DNA from: Muscardinus avellanarius
Taxonomy: Eukaryota; Chordata; Mammalia; Rodentia; Gliridae
Reading direction: 5' to 3'
NCBI GenBank assembly: GCA_963383645.1
Contig: OY726564.1
Coordinates: 108,331,040-108,395,039, forward strand
Length of the DNA: 64,000 bases
Part shown: positions 49,701-54,463 of the stretch, piece after piece
Layout: every line of letters starts with the position of its first letter
Numbering within the stretch: position 1 is the stretch's first letter
Position numbers and translations under genes: made by a program
Notes under the pieces: model-generated
What the model saw: only the letters and a program-made list of their open reading frames with translations
The model's database searches: none
Told to the model about the DNA's origin: nothing

Positions 49701-51828
49701 ATAGGGTTGGGGGTGTAGCTCAGAGGTGGAATGCCCTGGGTTCCATCCTCAGTACTGAAAAAAAAAATCAGGAATAAGACAAGAATACCACTACTAGCAC
49801 ATCTTTTCAATAAATTATTTGAAATTCTAGCTAGAGCAATAAGGCAAGAGAAAGAAATTAAAAGGATACAAATATGAGAAGACCTGAAATTATCTCTTTA
49901 CAGATAACATAATTCTATACTTAGATCCAAAAAACTCAACCAGAGGCTTTCTAGAGCTGATAAATTTAGCAAAGTAGCCTGATACAAAATCAACTTACAA
50001 AAATCAGTAGGTTTTTCTATATATCAATTAAGAATACACTGAAAAAGAAATCTGGAAGACAATTTCATTCACATAGCCTCAAACCAGAAAATCAAACCAA
50101 ACAACAACAACAACAACAATAACAATGGAATATATCTAACCAAGGAGGTAAAAGCCCTCTACAATGAAAATTATAGAAGGCTAAAGAAGAAAACTGAAGA
50201 CATTAGAGACTAGAACGACCTCCGATTTTCTTGGATAGGTGGAATAAATATTATCAAAATGAACATACTAATAAAAACAATCTACAGATTGAATGCAGAC
50301 AAACTATCAAAATACCAGTGTCATTCTTCACAGAGAAAGAAAAAAGTCCTAAAACTCATATGGAATAACAAAAAAACCTAGTCAAAGCAGTTACTAGCAA
50401 TAAGAACCATGCTGGAGGCATCACAATGCCTGATTTCAAATTAATCTGCAAAGTTACAGAAACAGAACCAGCATGCATTGCCACAAAAACATACACAGAG
50501 ACGAATAGAATAGAACAGAACAGAATAGATGCAGCCGGGTGTGGTAGCACATGCCTGTAATCTTAGTACTTGGGAGGCTGAGACAAGAGGATCACAGGTT
50601 CTCAGCTACCTTCAGCAATTTAGCAAGGCACTCAGCAACTGAGTGAGACCTGGCTTCCAAAGGGGGGAAAAAACAACTGGTCTGGGGGTGTAGCTCGGAC
50701 ATAAAATATCTCTGGGTTATCCCTTGCAAGTGCACACACATGGAGAGAATAGAATTGAAACTATGGAAACAAATCCTCAAACTTAGAGTCAGTTGATTTT
50801 TGAAAAAGGAGCCAAAAACATACGCTAGAGAAAAGACAGCCCTTTAAATGAGAGGTGCTGGGAAAACTTGATAGCCATATGTAAAAAAATCTCTCATCCT
50901 GCACAAGAGTCAGCTCATGGTGGATCAAAGACCTACAAATCAGATCAGAAACTCTGAGTTACTAGAAGAGAGCCCAGGACCAACTTTCCAATATATAGGC
51001 ACTAGTGGAGACTTTCTCAGTAAGACTGCTAAAGTTCAGGAAATAAAACTGAGAATCAATAAGTGGGATAACATCAAATTAAAATCCTTCTGCACAGCAA
51101 AGGAAGTCTTTAGTAAAGAGATTGAAGAGAGACCCTTCAGAACAGGAGAAATCTTTTCCAGCTATTTCTTTGATAAAGGACTATTGCCTACCATACATGA
51201 AGAACTAAAAAAAAGTCCAATCAAAACAATGGACAACTGGAACAGACACTTTTCAAAAGAAATACAAATGGCCAACAAAATACAAATCTATAAAATAATG
51301 TTTAACATTATTATCTCTCAGGGAAATGCAAATCCAAAGTATACTAAGATTCCATCTAACCCCAGTTAGAATGACAATCAAGAATACAGATGATAACAAG
51401 TGCTGGTGAGGATGTGGGGAGAGAAACTCTTACACACGGCTGGCGGGATTGTGAATTAGTACAACCAATATGAAGATCAGTATGGAGGTTCGTCAACAGA
51501 CTAAGAACAAGCCCGGCGTGGTGGCATACAACTCTCATACCAGGACTTGGGAGGCCGAGTCAGGAGGACCACAGGTTCAAGATCAGTCTCAGCAACTTGA
51601 GGGAGGCTGAGACAGGAGGATCAAGGTTCGCGGACAGCCTCAGCTGCTTAGTAAGGCCCTCTGCAACTCAGTGAGACCCTGTTTCAAAGTAAATTAAAAA
51701 AACTTTGGCTGGGGTGTAGCTCAGAGGTAGAGCTCTGGGTCCCATCCTCAGCACTGCCCCCCCCCAAAAGGACTAGGGGTGTAGCTTGGGAGTAGAATAC
51801 CCATGTTCAATTTCCAGTCTCTCTCTTA

Positions 51829-51872
<44 letters not shown>

Positions 51873-54463
51873 ATGAGACCACCACATGACCTAGCTATAT
51901 CATTCCTCAGTATCTTTCTAAAAGAACTAAAGTCAGAAAACTAGAGCGATACATGCACAATTCATAATAGCTAAATTATGAAACCCACCTAGGTGTCCAT
52001 CAACAGATGAATGAACAATATAAATAAAATGTGGCGTATATACAATTCTAGTCAGGCATAGAAAAACCAAAATTATATCTTTTCCCAGAAGATGGATGGA
52101 ACTACAAAACATTTTACTGAGATTATCCAGTTTCAGAGTCAAGGGCTGAATGTTTCCTCTCCTAAGTGAAAGCCAAAATAAAAATAGGAAACAAAAGACT
52201 TTAGATAACTGAGGAGAATGACTGGTACAACATGGAAAGGAATTGGGAGAGGGAGGTGGGAAGAGGAAACAAGAAATGATGAAAGAAACAGTTAAAGTTA
52301 TGCCGTCACACGTTAAGTGTACCGCTACCAAGCTCAGTGGTGTGTGTGGGGAGGGTGGGCAGTGGCTTGGGACAAGAAGAGCTAAACGGCAGAATGTGGG
52401 AGTGTGTTTGTATCACTTTGAACCTCACTAAGGTTCAAAGAAAAAAGATGACCTCAGAGGTCTTACAATGCACCAATAAAGTATAAAGAGGGAAGCGTTT
52501 CTAAAACAGTTTTCTTAAAGCTGCCTTACTATAACATGGTAGAAGGCTACTAAATGAGATGGAAAAGAAGTAATAGTATCATTGCTGTTTCTGGAGTTTT
52601 TTTTTCCTCTGCTGGGCAACCAGCCCGTTGGTTTCCAGCCGTTTGTTAGGGTTAGCAGCACCGCTCTTACCAGTCTTTTAAATGAGGCATGTTGTCTATA
52701 TGCCTAGCATCTAACGCCGGGCTTAGTTATAGTCTACTGAACTGAGTTCCACAGATAAGGAAAAGCTCAAGTGATTTTTATTAAAAAGAACACCAAAAGT
52801 TAACCTGGACACTCATTGTGGGGAGGGGTGAGGGGAAGGGGGAGAGGCACCAAGCACAGTCTGAATGCCATTTTCAATATGATCCACATAAAAATAAAGA
52901 AGTAATAAAATAAGAAACAACACCAATAAATAAAGACGGTTCCACTTGCTGACTCTGCTCATGCCGGCGCACTCTCAGGCCGTGGGGCTCAGGTTAGACT
53001 CTAAGCTCTGTCCAAAATGGCAGTTACCCACCTCCTGTGGCCGTGAGTGCGGGAATGTAGTCTGAACAGAGATGTGCCACAAATATAAACATCAAAGTTT
53101 CAGTCTTTGAAGATTTAGTTTAAAAAAGAATGTATAATATCTCCTGATAAGTTTTATATTACATGTTGCTATAATATTTAGTCTACATAAAATCTTAAAT
53201 TACACTTGTGGCTTATATTTCTCTTGGACAATATAAGTCCCTAAGAACAAGAGTCAAACATCTTTCACCTTCTGCAATAATCAGCACAGGACTCTTTACT
53301 AGTCACTTAGTAAATTCTTGTTAATAATCCAATCTTGCCAGGGTGGTGGTACACACTTGTAATCCCAGTACTTGGGAGGCTGACACAGGAGGATCACGCA
53401 GGTTCAAAGCTAGCCTCAGCTACCTAGTGAGACCCTGTTTGCAAATAAAATATAAAATAGGTCTGGGAGTATAGGTAGAAAGCCCCCGAGTTCCATCCCC
53501 AGTACTACCCCCCCAAAAAAAATCCAATCTTAACTCTAATAATTATCACACACACACGCACACACACACACACTTCACAATGAATGTGTAAATAGCCAAT
53601 TGTGTACCTCATAATTGGGGAGGAAGAAATTACCTTCTATAAAGTGATAGTTATAATTTTCTGGGGAAGGGAAATTTGTGGATTCAAGAGGGCAAACACC
53701 TTCTTCAGTGTGCAAGGAAGCAAATGTGCAGGGGTCCAGAGATCCAGAGATTTAAAAACGCATTCCTCGATATAGGTTGCGTATGTTGTAGCTCTAAGAG
53801 GCTGTAAGAGTTATGCTTTGGGTTGAGTTCCTCAAAATAATATTGAAATTAGGAAATTAAGGTCTCAAGAGAAAAATTACACAAGTAGGTGACATCCTTA
53901 TCAGTACTAAGAGATGAACACATTTCTTTAATAAGCTTTTGTTTGTCTTGCAACTTTTAGAGAAAGTACTAAGTACCCCGCCCTCCCCATACTTTTCTTT
54001 TCAGTGCTGGGTACTGAACCTGGGGCCTCGAATGTGCTAGAACAGGCCTCTACCACTCAGCTTAACCCCAGCCCCTGACCTTTCCTTTTTTATGAAAGCA
54101 GACAAGAGCAAAAGAATGAGATGCTAATAACTTTAATTAAGAATATAATCAGATTAATAAATTTCCAACTTTTCCCTCGCAATAAGTACTTAATTTTCAG
54201 CAATAGATGAGTTAAAATAATCAAATCAGCAACATGACAGGAATGAAAGCCCCAAATTATTGGAGAGAAAATCTTGCTGACTGTTCTGTCTCTGCTTCCT
54301 CCCTCTCACCTCAAAGCAGAAGTCTTGTCCGAGGATGCTGCTATGGAGTGGCTTCACTGCCACGGGCTCCCCTCTACCGAGGTCCAGACATTCCACGGCG
54401 CTGCACGGGCTCAGCAGGGACTCGTGGGAGCGGGACTCCTTCAGCTTAGGCAGCCCACGGGAC
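496..54463 (-). CDS. RASAL2: RASAL2, Ras GTPase-activating protein (13 C-terminal coding exons; 5' end outside window)
   Basis: A RasGAP of the SynGAP/DAB2IP/RASAL2 family. It speeds GTP hydrolysis by Ras at the plasma membrane and so damps Ras-ERK signalling. Thirteen exons (listed separately) join without a phase conflict into 1,062 residues plus stop. That equals residues 78-1139 of the 1,139-residue human isoform (length from memory), and residue numbers in the exon entries use that scale. Seen in order: end of a PH domain (about 100-158), C2 domain (about 170-265), RasGAP domain (about 330-540) with an FREN arginine finger (R369) and FLRFLCPAI (478-486), a Ser-rich linker (657-943), then a charged coiled coil (about 989-1115) and the tail [12 protein letters not shown]. 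Paralogues DAB2IP and SYNGAP1 are excluded by the linker ([20 protein letters not shown]) and by this tail. Every intron is GT-AG. The promoter and first exons lie beyond base 64000, so regulation cannot be read here. Confidence 0.97.
1755..1915 (+). repeat. G-rich polypurine minisatellite
   Basis: Irregular tandem units of the form GGAGGGCAGAGG. Many runs of three Gs are separated by 3-5 bases, which fits a G-quadruplex-forming pattern on the plus strand, the template strand for RASAL2. Confidence 0.8.
2749..2983 (+). repeat. B1-ID dimeric SINE (MEN type)
   Basis: Left half GCCGGGTGTGGTGGCGCAC (7SL/B1-like). Right half GGTCTGGGAGTATAGCCCAG (ID-like), then an A-rich tail. Flanked by a 16-bp duplication, AAAAACAAGGCTAAGA, at 2733-2748 and ending at 2999. 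Confidence 0.9.
5853..5940 (-). CDS. RASAL2: RASAL2 coding exon, residues 1057-1085
   Basis: 88 bp, entered with one base that completes Arg1056. It encodes [20 protein letters not shown] and AKQKIIDAQ, a near-invariant SynGAP-family coiled-coil segment. Donor CAG|GTAAGC, acceptor CTCTAG. Confidence 0.97.
5941..6491 (-). other. RASAL2 intron
   Basis: 551 bp. Contains one antisense SINE (6108-6303). Nothing else seen. Confidence 0.85.
6108..6303 (-). repeat. B1-ID dimeric SINE
   Basis: Antisense ID half (CACTGGGGATTGAACACAGG) then antisense B1 half (CTGGGATTACAGGTGTGCAC). Flanked by CTTAGTTTTCTTTT (6094-6107) and CTAAGTTTTCTTTT (from 6304). Confidence 0.9.
6492..6694 (-). CDS. RASAL2: RASAL2 coding exon, residues 989-1056
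   Basis: 203 bp, phase 0 in. It encodes [20 protein letters not shown], then the heptad-rich stretch [20 protein letters not shown] and [20 protein letters not shown]. The last codon (Arg1056) is split AG|G. This is the main block of the C-terminal coiled coil, used for oligomerisation or partner binding in this family. GC-rich compared with its introns. Confidence 0.97.
6764..6966 (-). repeat. B1-ID dimeric SINE
   Basis: Antisense ID-then-B1 order. Flanked by TAGTGACTTACTTTT at 6749-6763 and again from 6967. Confidence 0.9.
7115..7333 (-). repeat. B1-ID dimeric SINE
   Basis: Antisense copy flanked by TTAAATTATGTTTTA (7100-7114 and from 7334). Confidence 0.9.
7868..8084 (+). repeat. B1-ID dimeric SINE
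   Basis: AGCCAGGCGTGGTGGCGCAC start, GGTCTGGGGGTGTACAAGCT ID half, poly-A. Flanked by ATCCAGTTGGC on both sides. Confidence 0.9.
9153..9366 (-). repeat. B1-ID dimeric SINE inside L1
   Basis: Antisense copy, GTGGTACTGAGGATGGAACC to CACCATGCCCAACC. Confidence 0.85.
9386..9590 (+). repeat. B1-ID dimeric SINE inside L1
   Basis: Degraded sense copy with GCCTGTAATCCCAGTACTTG, then the ID half CTGGGGGTGTGGGTTGGAGG and a CAA-rich tail. Confidence 0.8.
9928..11480 (+). mobile_element. L1 ORF2 fragment, direct 3' part of the same insertion
   Basis: Starts in the reverse-transcriptase region just past the point where the inverted half ends (ACACCGTGACC matches the inverted half's ACACCATGACC), then GGATGCAAGGTTGGTTCAAC (the QGWFN-like block). 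It runs through the C-terminal ORF2 region with many stops and is interrupted by a SINE at 10811-11000. The L1 3' end is missing; a short ID-like tail (11470-11510) abuts it. Confidence 0.7.
10811..11000 (+). repeat. Young-type B1-ID SINE inside L1
   Basis: Carries the subfamily signature CCCCGCGCTTGGGAGGC, GTGCTGGCTTAAGAGACC and GGGCTTCCAGGAACCCCAGT. Flanked by an ACAAAAAACTC duplication. Confidence 0.9.
11893..12027 (-). CDS. RASAL2: RASAL2 coding exon, residues 944-988
   Basis: 135 bp, phase 0 both sides. It encodes [20 protein letters not shown], then [15 protein letters not shown] and DEAKHAEK. The S/TP sites and acidic run link the Ser-rich region to the coiled coil. Acceptor GATGCAG. 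Donor AAG|GTAGAA is weaker than the GTAAG-type donors elsewhere in the gene. Confidence 0.97.
12231..12395 (+). repeat. Truncated B1-ID SINE fused to (AC)n
   Basis: Begins inside the B1 half (GGGGCTCGGGAGGCGGAGAC). It stops in the ID half at GAGTGTAGCCCGG (12342) and passes straight into about 26 AC units (12343-12395). The expected ID 3' end and A-tail are absent. Confidence 0.85.
12711..13010 (+). repeat. Trimeric SINE: B1-B1-ID
   Basis: First B1-like unit 12711-12817 ends at CCCTGTTTCC. A second complete B1-like unit starts at once (GCCGGGCGTGGTGGCGCACG, 12818) and leads into the usual ID half and GTACCACCACC end. There is no A-tail between the units, so this is one fused element rather than two insertions. 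Confidence 0.8.
13972..14183 (-). repeat. B1-ID dimeric SINE
   Basis: Antisense copy with a long poly-T start. Flanked by TTCACAGGGGATTTT and TTCGCAGGGGATTTT. Confidence 0.9.
14669..14869 (-). repeat. B1-ID dimeric SINE
   Basis: Antisense copy, GTGGTACAGGGATTGGACC to GCGCCACCACATCCAGC. Confidence 0.85.
15950..16022 (-). repeat. Monomeric ID-like SINE
   Basis: Antisense tRNA-like unit AATACTGGAGATTGGATCC to ACCACGGGGCTAAATCCCTA, without a B1 half. Confidence 0.7.
16692..16870 (+). repeat. Degraded B1-ID SINE
   Basis: GCCGGGCGTGGCGTGCATAG, ACTTGGGAGGCTGAGGCA, then a weak ID half (AAGGATGCAGCGCCTCGGCA). Confidence 0.65.
17128..17326 (+). repeat. B1-ID dimeric SINE
   Basis: GAGCCAGGCATAGGCACACA, a CAA-rich linker, then GATGGGGGTATAGCCCAGAG. 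Confidence 0.85.
17668..17944 (-). repeat. B1-ID SINE split by a LINE 3'-end stub
   Basis: Antisense ID half (about 17668-17730) and antisense B1 half (about 17815-17944), separated by the stub at 17745-17805. Confidence 0.75.
17745..17805 (-). mobile_element. L1/HAL1 3'-end stub
   Basis: On the minus strand it reads ATGATGTATAAATATAATGC, then ACCAATAAAAA and an A/T-rich tail. This is the same 3' terminus seen at 47310-47340 and 48690-48720. About 45 bp of element plus tail, inside a SINE. Confidence 0.65.
17950..18207 (-). repeat. Two antisense B1-like SINE fragments
   Basis: 17950-18067 and about 18085-18207. Each has a poly-T start, a CTCAGCCTCC-type block or its variant, and an ACCACGCCCAGC-type end. 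Confidence 0.75.
20063..21849 (+). pseudogene. CD24: Processed pseudogene of CD24
   Basis: A retrocopy of CD24, a small GPI-anchored sialoglycoprotein of the cell surface. The ATG at 20136 starts [20 protein letters not shown], the CD24 signal peptide. A TGA at 20220 ends the frame after 28 codons. The Ser/Thr-rich mature part continues out of frame (AGTAACTCCTCAGAGAC), and a LLHLYC-stop end lies at 20342-20359. The long 3' UTR follows to its natural end: GTAAATAAAAGG (AATAAA at 21818), AAATGGCTGAAAGA and a short A run (21843-21849). The parent gene has an intron and this copy has none, which marks retroposition. The 5' UTR is largely present, so the copy is near full length. It lies antisense to RASAL2. 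An (ATTC)n run at 21850-21881 hides the 3' flank and I could not define a target-site duplication. Identification rests on recalled similarity to the CD24 mRNA. Confidence 0.88.
21888..22052 (-). repeat. B1-ID dimeric SINE
   Basis: Antisense copy, GCGGTACTGGGAATTGAACC to ACTATGCCCCAGC, following an (ATTC)n tract. Confidence 0.85.
22066..22268 (-). repeat. Young-type B1-ID SINE
   Basis: Antisense, with the signature ACTGGGGTTCCTGGAAGCCC and CCCAAGCGCGGGGATTACAA. Flanked by TCTAAGCTAACTTTT on both sides. Confidence 0.92.
22845..23008 (-). repeat. B1-ID SINE, degraded
   Basis: Antisense copy, TTACTGGGTGATTGAACTCA to TCACGCCTGGC. Confidence 0.8.
23996..24325 (-). repeat. Antisense B1-ID SINE plus adjacent B1 half
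   Basis: 23996-24197 is a dimer with a TTTA/TATC-rich linker. 24208-24325 is a B1-only piece ending CACCATGCCCAGC. Confidence 0.8.
24462..25323 (-). CDS. RASAL2: RASAL2 large linker exon, residues 657-943
   Basis: 862 bp, the largest coding exon of the gene seen here. It is entered with one base completing Ser656. It encodes [80 protein letters not shown] and [20 protein letters not shown], ending [18 protein letters not shown]. Ser/Pro-rich, probably disordered and rich in phosphorylation sites. The MDLQD and LSFQNPVY blocks are shared with SYNGAP1; the rest is RASAL2-like. Acceptor TTTTCCACAG, donor CAG|GTAGGA. No frame break. Confidence 0.97.
25324..26091 (-). other. RASAL2 intron
   Basis: 768 bp. 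I see no SINE, LINE or gene in it. Confidence 0.8.
26092..26291 (-). CDS. RASAL2: RASAL2 coding exon, residues 590-656
   Basis: 200 bp, phase 0 in. It encodes [40 protein letters not shown] and [20 protein letters not shown], then FEDPTD with Ser656 split AG|T. This is the start of the region just after the GAP domain. Acceptor CATCAG, donor CAG|GTATGA. Confidence 0.97.
26292..28221 (-). other. RASAL2 intron
   Basis: 1.9 kb without a recognised SINE or LINE. 27540-28080 is strongly A/T-rich. Short CCTT runs occur near 26900. No gene seen. Confidence 0.8.
28222..28423 (-). CDS. RASAL2: RASAL2 coding exon, residues 523-589 (end of RasGAP domain)
   Basis: 202 bp, first base completes Lys522. 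It encodes [40 protein letters not shown] and [20 protein letters not shown], then VVSQLDK. The [14 protein letters not shown] block closes the catalytic GAP fold. Donor AAG|GTAAAG. Confidence 0.97.
28600..28685 (-). repeat. Monomeric ID-like SINE
   Basis: Antisense tRNA-like unit ending CCACTGAGCTACACCTCCAG. Confidence 0.75.
29470..29687 (-). repeat. B1-ID dimeric SINE
   Basis: Antisense, starting with a CTTT/T-rich tail, GGTGGTGGTACTGGGGC to GTGCCACTATGCCTAG. Confidence 0.85.
29775..29990 (-). repeat. (GT)n and B1-ID dimeric SINE
   Basis: A GT run (about 29775-29797) directly precedes the antisense ID half (GAGGATTGAACCCATGAGG). The B1 half ends near 29990. Confidence 0.8.
30690..31135 (-). 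repeat. B1-ID SINE split by a younger SINE
   Basis: Antisense halves lie at about 30690-30785 and 31024-31135. The younger plus-strand element occupies 30786-31010. Confidence 0.85.
30786..31010 (+). repeat. Young-type B1-ID SINE, nested
   Basis: GCCGGGCGTGGTGGCACACG, CCCCGCGCTTGGGAGGCGG and GGGCTTCCAGGAACCCCAGT, with a CAA-rich tail. Flanked by GAAACAGGGTCTC (30773-30785 and 31011-31023), which is part of the older host SINE. Confidence 0.93.
31255..31440 (-). repeat. B1-ID dimeric SINE
   Basis: Antisense, GGTGGTGCTAGGGATGGAGC to CCACCATGCCCAGC. Confidence 0.88.
31590..31678 (-). repeat. Monomeric ID-like SINE
   Basis: GACTGGGGATCGAACCTGGG to CACTGAGCTACATCCCAGCC, antisense. Confidence 0.8.
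31835..32218 (-). repeat. Cluster of antisense SINE pieces
   Basis: ID fragment 31835-31892, dimer 31893-32085, B1 half 32093-32218. Confidence 0.8.
32305..32539 (+). repeat. B1-ID SINE ending in (ACGC)n
   Basis: Sense copy (GCTGGGTGTGATGGCACACA onward). The tail after TTCAATTCCTGATACG is a pure (CACG)-type tetranucleotide run to 32539. Confidence 0.85.
32603..32839 (-). CDS. RASAL2: RASAL2 coding exon, residues 444-522 (RasGAP core)
   Basis: 237 bp, enters with one base of Cys443. It encodes [40 protein letters not shown] and [20 protein letters not shown], then [27 protein letters not shown] is the RasGAP signature around the second catalytic Arg (R480), which stabilises the arginine-finger loop. 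Donor AA|GTAAGT, a strong site. Confidence 0.98.
32840..33517 (-). other. RASAL2 intron
   Basis: 678 bp. A GGAGGA-rich tract sits just inside the acceptor side (32840-32885), giving a long polypyrimidine tract on the transcribed strand. No repeat element or gene seen in the rest. Confidence 0.8.
33518..33662 (-). CDS. RASAL2: RASAL2 coding exon, residues 395-443 (RasGAP)
   Basis: 145 bp, enters with GA completing Gly395. It encodes [40 protein letters not shown] and CKIINSY, with Cys443 split TG|T. The DPSK and NL...C...I pattern is the RasGAP mid-domain. Donor TG|GTGAGC. Confidence 0.97.
33799..34000 (+). repeat. B1-ID dimeric SINE
   Basis: CAGCTGGGCGTGGCAAGGCA to GTACCACGGGGC, with the ID half GGGCTGGGGTTGTAGTGCAG. 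Confidence 0.88.
36990..37110 (-). repeat. Partial antisense SINE (ID half)
   Basis: TCAGTACTGAGGACTGAACC to CACACCCCAACCC. The B1 half is only traceable. Confidence 0.7.
37768..38370 (+). repeat. SINE cluster with a nested young element
   Basis: B1-like piece at 37768-37880. A sense B1-ID element starts at 37888 and resumes at 38215-38305. A young antisense B1-ID SINE (about 37990-38214) is inserted between its halves, flanked by CAAAACCCTGTTTT and CAAAACTCTGTTTT. A further ID unit lies at 38312-38370. Confidence 0.85.
38773..38917 (-). CDS. RASAL2: RASAL2 coding exon, residues 347-395 (arginine finger)
   Basis: 145 bp, phase 0 in, last base starts Gly395. It encodes [40 protein letters not shown] and [19 protein letters not shown] carries the catalytic arginine finger (R369) that enters the Ras active site. 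Donor G|GTATGG is weak, with no A at +4 or G at +5 of the usual GTAAGT. Confidence 0.98.
38918..41588 (-). other. RASAL2 intron
   Basis: 2.7 kb. One nested SINE cluster (40022-40440). The reading frames at 39063-39580 overlap one another on both strands and show no homology I recognise. No gene seen. Confidence 0.75.
40022..40440 (-). repeat. B1-ID SINE split by a younger B1-ID SINE
   Basis: Older antisense halves at 40022-40095 and about 40310-40440. A younger antisense copy (about 40103-40308, CACGCCCGGC end) sits in the linker. Confidence 0.87.
41589..42143 (-). CDS. RASAL2: RASAL2 coding exon, residues 162-346 (C2 domain and start of GAP)
   Basis: 555 bp, phase 0 both sides, 185 residues. 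It begins [20 protein letters not shown], then [20 protein letters not shown] (C2 strands). It has a lysine run [14 protein letters not shown], then [19 protein letters not shown] closing the C2. After that come [20 protein letters not shown] and the first GAP helices, [20 protein letters not shown] and [20 protein letters not shown]. The C2 domain helps membrane association in this family and is thought to contribute to GAP activity. Donor AAG|GTAAGC. Confidence 0.98.
42144..42945 (-). other. RASAL2 intron
   Basis: 802 bp. One antisense SINE (42210-42414). Nothing else recognised. Confidence 0.85.
42210..42414 (-). repeat. B1-ID dimeric SINE
   Basis: Antisense, GTAGTACTGGGGATGGAACC to CCACACGCCCGGC. 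Flanked by AACATTTCTTCTT copies. Confidence 0.9.
42946..43044 (-). CDS. RASAL2: RASAL2 coding exon, residues 129-161 (end of PH domain)
   Basis: 99 bp, phase 0 both sides. It encodes [20 protein letters not shown] and [26 protein letters not shown] is the C-terminal PH helix with its conserved Trp. Acceptor TTGAAG, donor AAG|GTAACA. Confidence 0.97.
43480..44607 (+). mobile_element. Old L1, 5' segment (ORF1 end and ORF2 endonuclease)
   Basis: Broken frames read like the ORF1 C-terminus ([14 protein letters not shown] near 43490), then ORF2 endonuclease: NGLNSPIK near 43890, IKWI then DIYRT-HP near 44200, and a LGHKAS-like block near 44305. Many stops and a small A run. The element is interrupted at 44607 by HAL1 and resumes at 47351. 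Confidence 0.7.
44608..45391 (+). promoter_or_regulatory. HAL1 5' UTR with YY1-like site and internal repeat
   Basis: The first bases, GAAGATGGCGACTGAG, match the YY1-binding core (AAGATGGCG) that sits at the same place in other L1 5' UTRs and positions initiation. A GC-rich unit (about 44786-44866, CGGCCTCACGCCCGAGGACG) recurs at about 44993-45080 (CAGCCTCACGGCCGAGGGCG), roughly 207 bp on. Promoter function is inferred. Confidence 0.6.
45392..46309 (+). CDS. HAL1 ORF1 protein (intact L1 ORF1-like RNA-binding protein)
   Basis: 305 residues from ATG 45392 to the stop at 46307-46309. The open frame runs on upstream to a GTG at 45347, but I find no ATG there. Domains seen: a charged N-terminal coiled coil with heptads ([20 protein letters not shown] through [20 protein letters not shown]), an RRM-like middle ([32 protein letters not shown]) and a C-terminal domain with [40 protein letters not shown] and [20 protein letters not shown]. 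These are the trimerisation, RRM and CTD parts of L1 ORF1p, which coats element RNA and acts as a chaperone. No stop or frameshift, unlike the surrounding L1 pieces. Expression is not shown. Confidence 0.88.
   Translation: MKKRNNTGAMNAHNPTTSEPDKTENQRFLEDQIRKITVEIIEVLRKELRESQKEIKDAINEVKASIQSTNNRLDHMENRILLLEDDHSKNERIVSNLEKNIQQQESDIEEIWAHFKRANLRIIGIEEGKESDTKGINNLFKEVIAENFPNIEQEVDTQIQETYRTPFRQDRRRGSPRHIIVKMTNVEAKQRILKATKTKGQVTFRGKPIRITPDFPNQVMRARRAWSNIFQTLKENNFQPKIFYPAKLSIKLDGEIRSFHDKQKLKEFMSSKPALEKILKEINYKEEIGNTHQNQRNKVFHPTDN
46310..47340 (+). other. HAL1 3' region carrying an antisense L1-like segment
   Basis: About 46490-46990 reads, on the plus strand, like the reverse complement of an L1 ORF2 C-terminal part: TTTAGGTCTTTTATCTATTT, GGGTCCAATTTTATTATTTT, then TGTAGCTTTATATGGTTTGA. 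A G-rich stretch (47220-47280) and the LINE 3' terminus follow. The same block, with internal deletions, is in the second HAL1 copy (47958-48720). Confidence 0.6.
47351..47898 (+). mobile_element. Old L1, middle segment (ORF2, before the reverse transcriptase core)
   Basis: Resumes the L1 after HAL1. It contains KSPGPG-like coding (AAGTCCAGGCCCAGGCATA near 47840) and [16 protein letters not shown] sequence up to the second HAL1 at 47899. Degenerate. Includes the source copy (47466-47660) of the 195-bp duplication. Confidence 0.75.
47899..48731 (+). mobile_element. Second HAL1, 5'-truncated
   Basis: Flanked by a 12-bp duplication AAGAATTAAGCC (47887-47898 and 48732-48743). From about 47958 it matches 46467 onward of the first HAL1, with a deletion relative to it near 48118, and ends CACCAATAAAAAATAAATT. 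The first 60 bp (47899-47957) have no match in the first copy. No ORF1. Confidence 0.78.
48876..49084 (-). repeat. B1-ID dimeric SINE inside L1
   Basis: Antisense, GGCGGTACTGAGGATTGAAC to GCCACCGCACCTGGC. Flanked by TGCAAAA copies. Confidence 0.88.
49382..49757 (+). repeat. B1-ID SINE holding a 195-bp foreign block
   Basis: Starts AGCTGGGCCTGGTA (about 49381-49394), resumes at 49591 TCAGCATTTGGGAAGCTGAG, and ends in poly-A near 49770. Flanked by AAATCAGGAATAAG copies. The block 49396-49590 replaces part of the B1 half. Confidence 0.85.
49396..49590 (+). repeat. 195-bp duplicate of 47466-47660
   Basis: Base-by-base comparison gives two mismatches in 195 (A/C at 49450 and G/T at 49523) and no gaps, at a constant offset of 1,930 bp in direct orientation. 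Flanking bases do not match. It consists of L1 ORF2-derived sequence and has no A-tail or target-site duplication of its own. Confidence 0.92.
50531..50745 (+). repeat. B1-ID dimeric SINE inside L1
   Basis: GCAGCCGGGTGTGGTAGCAC, then CTGGTCTGGGGGTGTAGCTC. AATAGAATAGAA-type sequence flanks both sides. Confidence 0.85.
51511..51871 (+). repeat. Two overlapping SINEs and (CA)n
   Basis: A B1 piece (51511-51600), a second B1-ID element (about 51600-51770), a third ID-like tail (about 51772-51830) and a pure CA run (51832-51871). Confidence 0.8.
53335..53525 (+). repeat. B1-ID dimeric SINE
   Basis: GCCAGGGTGGTGGTACACAC to CCCCAGTACTACC. Flanked by AATCCAATCTT copies. Confidence 0.9.
53995..54080 (-). 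repeat. Monomeric ID-like SINE
   Basis: Antisense, CAGTGCTGGGTACTGAACCT to CTCAGCTTAACCCCAGCCCC. Confidence 0.75.
54310..54463 (-). CDS. RASAL2: RASAL2 coding exon, residues 78-128 (PH domain part); first exon in window
   Basis: 154 bp. The first base ends the codon for residue 77, whose other bases lie in an exon beyond 64000. It encodes [40 protein letters not shown] and [21 protein letters not shown] is a PH-domain strand completed by the next exon. Acceptor CCCCTGCAG, donor GAG|GTGAGA. GC-rich. Confidence 0.97.

Larger units (their letters stand above)
48744..52480 (+). mobile_element. Old L1, 3' segment (reverse transcriptase to 3' end)
   Basis: Continues [13 protein letters not shown] coding (near 48790), then the block AACCACATCAAGAAAACTGT and ATTCCAGGGATGCAGGACTG (near 49120-49180). 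A 150-codon open stretch at 50917-51369 is the ORF2 C-terminal region ([20 protein letters not shown]). The 3' part has the GGTGTCCATCAACAGATGAA block and ends near AATGCACCAATAAAGTATAA (52470). SINEs interrupt it at 48876, 49382, 50531 and 51511. Frames are broken, so it is inactive. Confidence 0.75.
43045..54309 (-). other. RASAL2 intron, 11.3 kb, LINE-rich
   Basis: About 43480-52480 is an old L1 broken by two HAL1 insertions and several SINEs (listed separately). 43045-43480 and 52490-53330 hold nothing recognised. 53340-54080 has a SINE, a (CA)n tract and an ID unit. Confidence 0.8.

Noticed and set aside
50917..51369. 150-codon open frame as a separate gene
   Set aside because: It reads as the C-terminal part of L1 ORF2 within a degenerate element.
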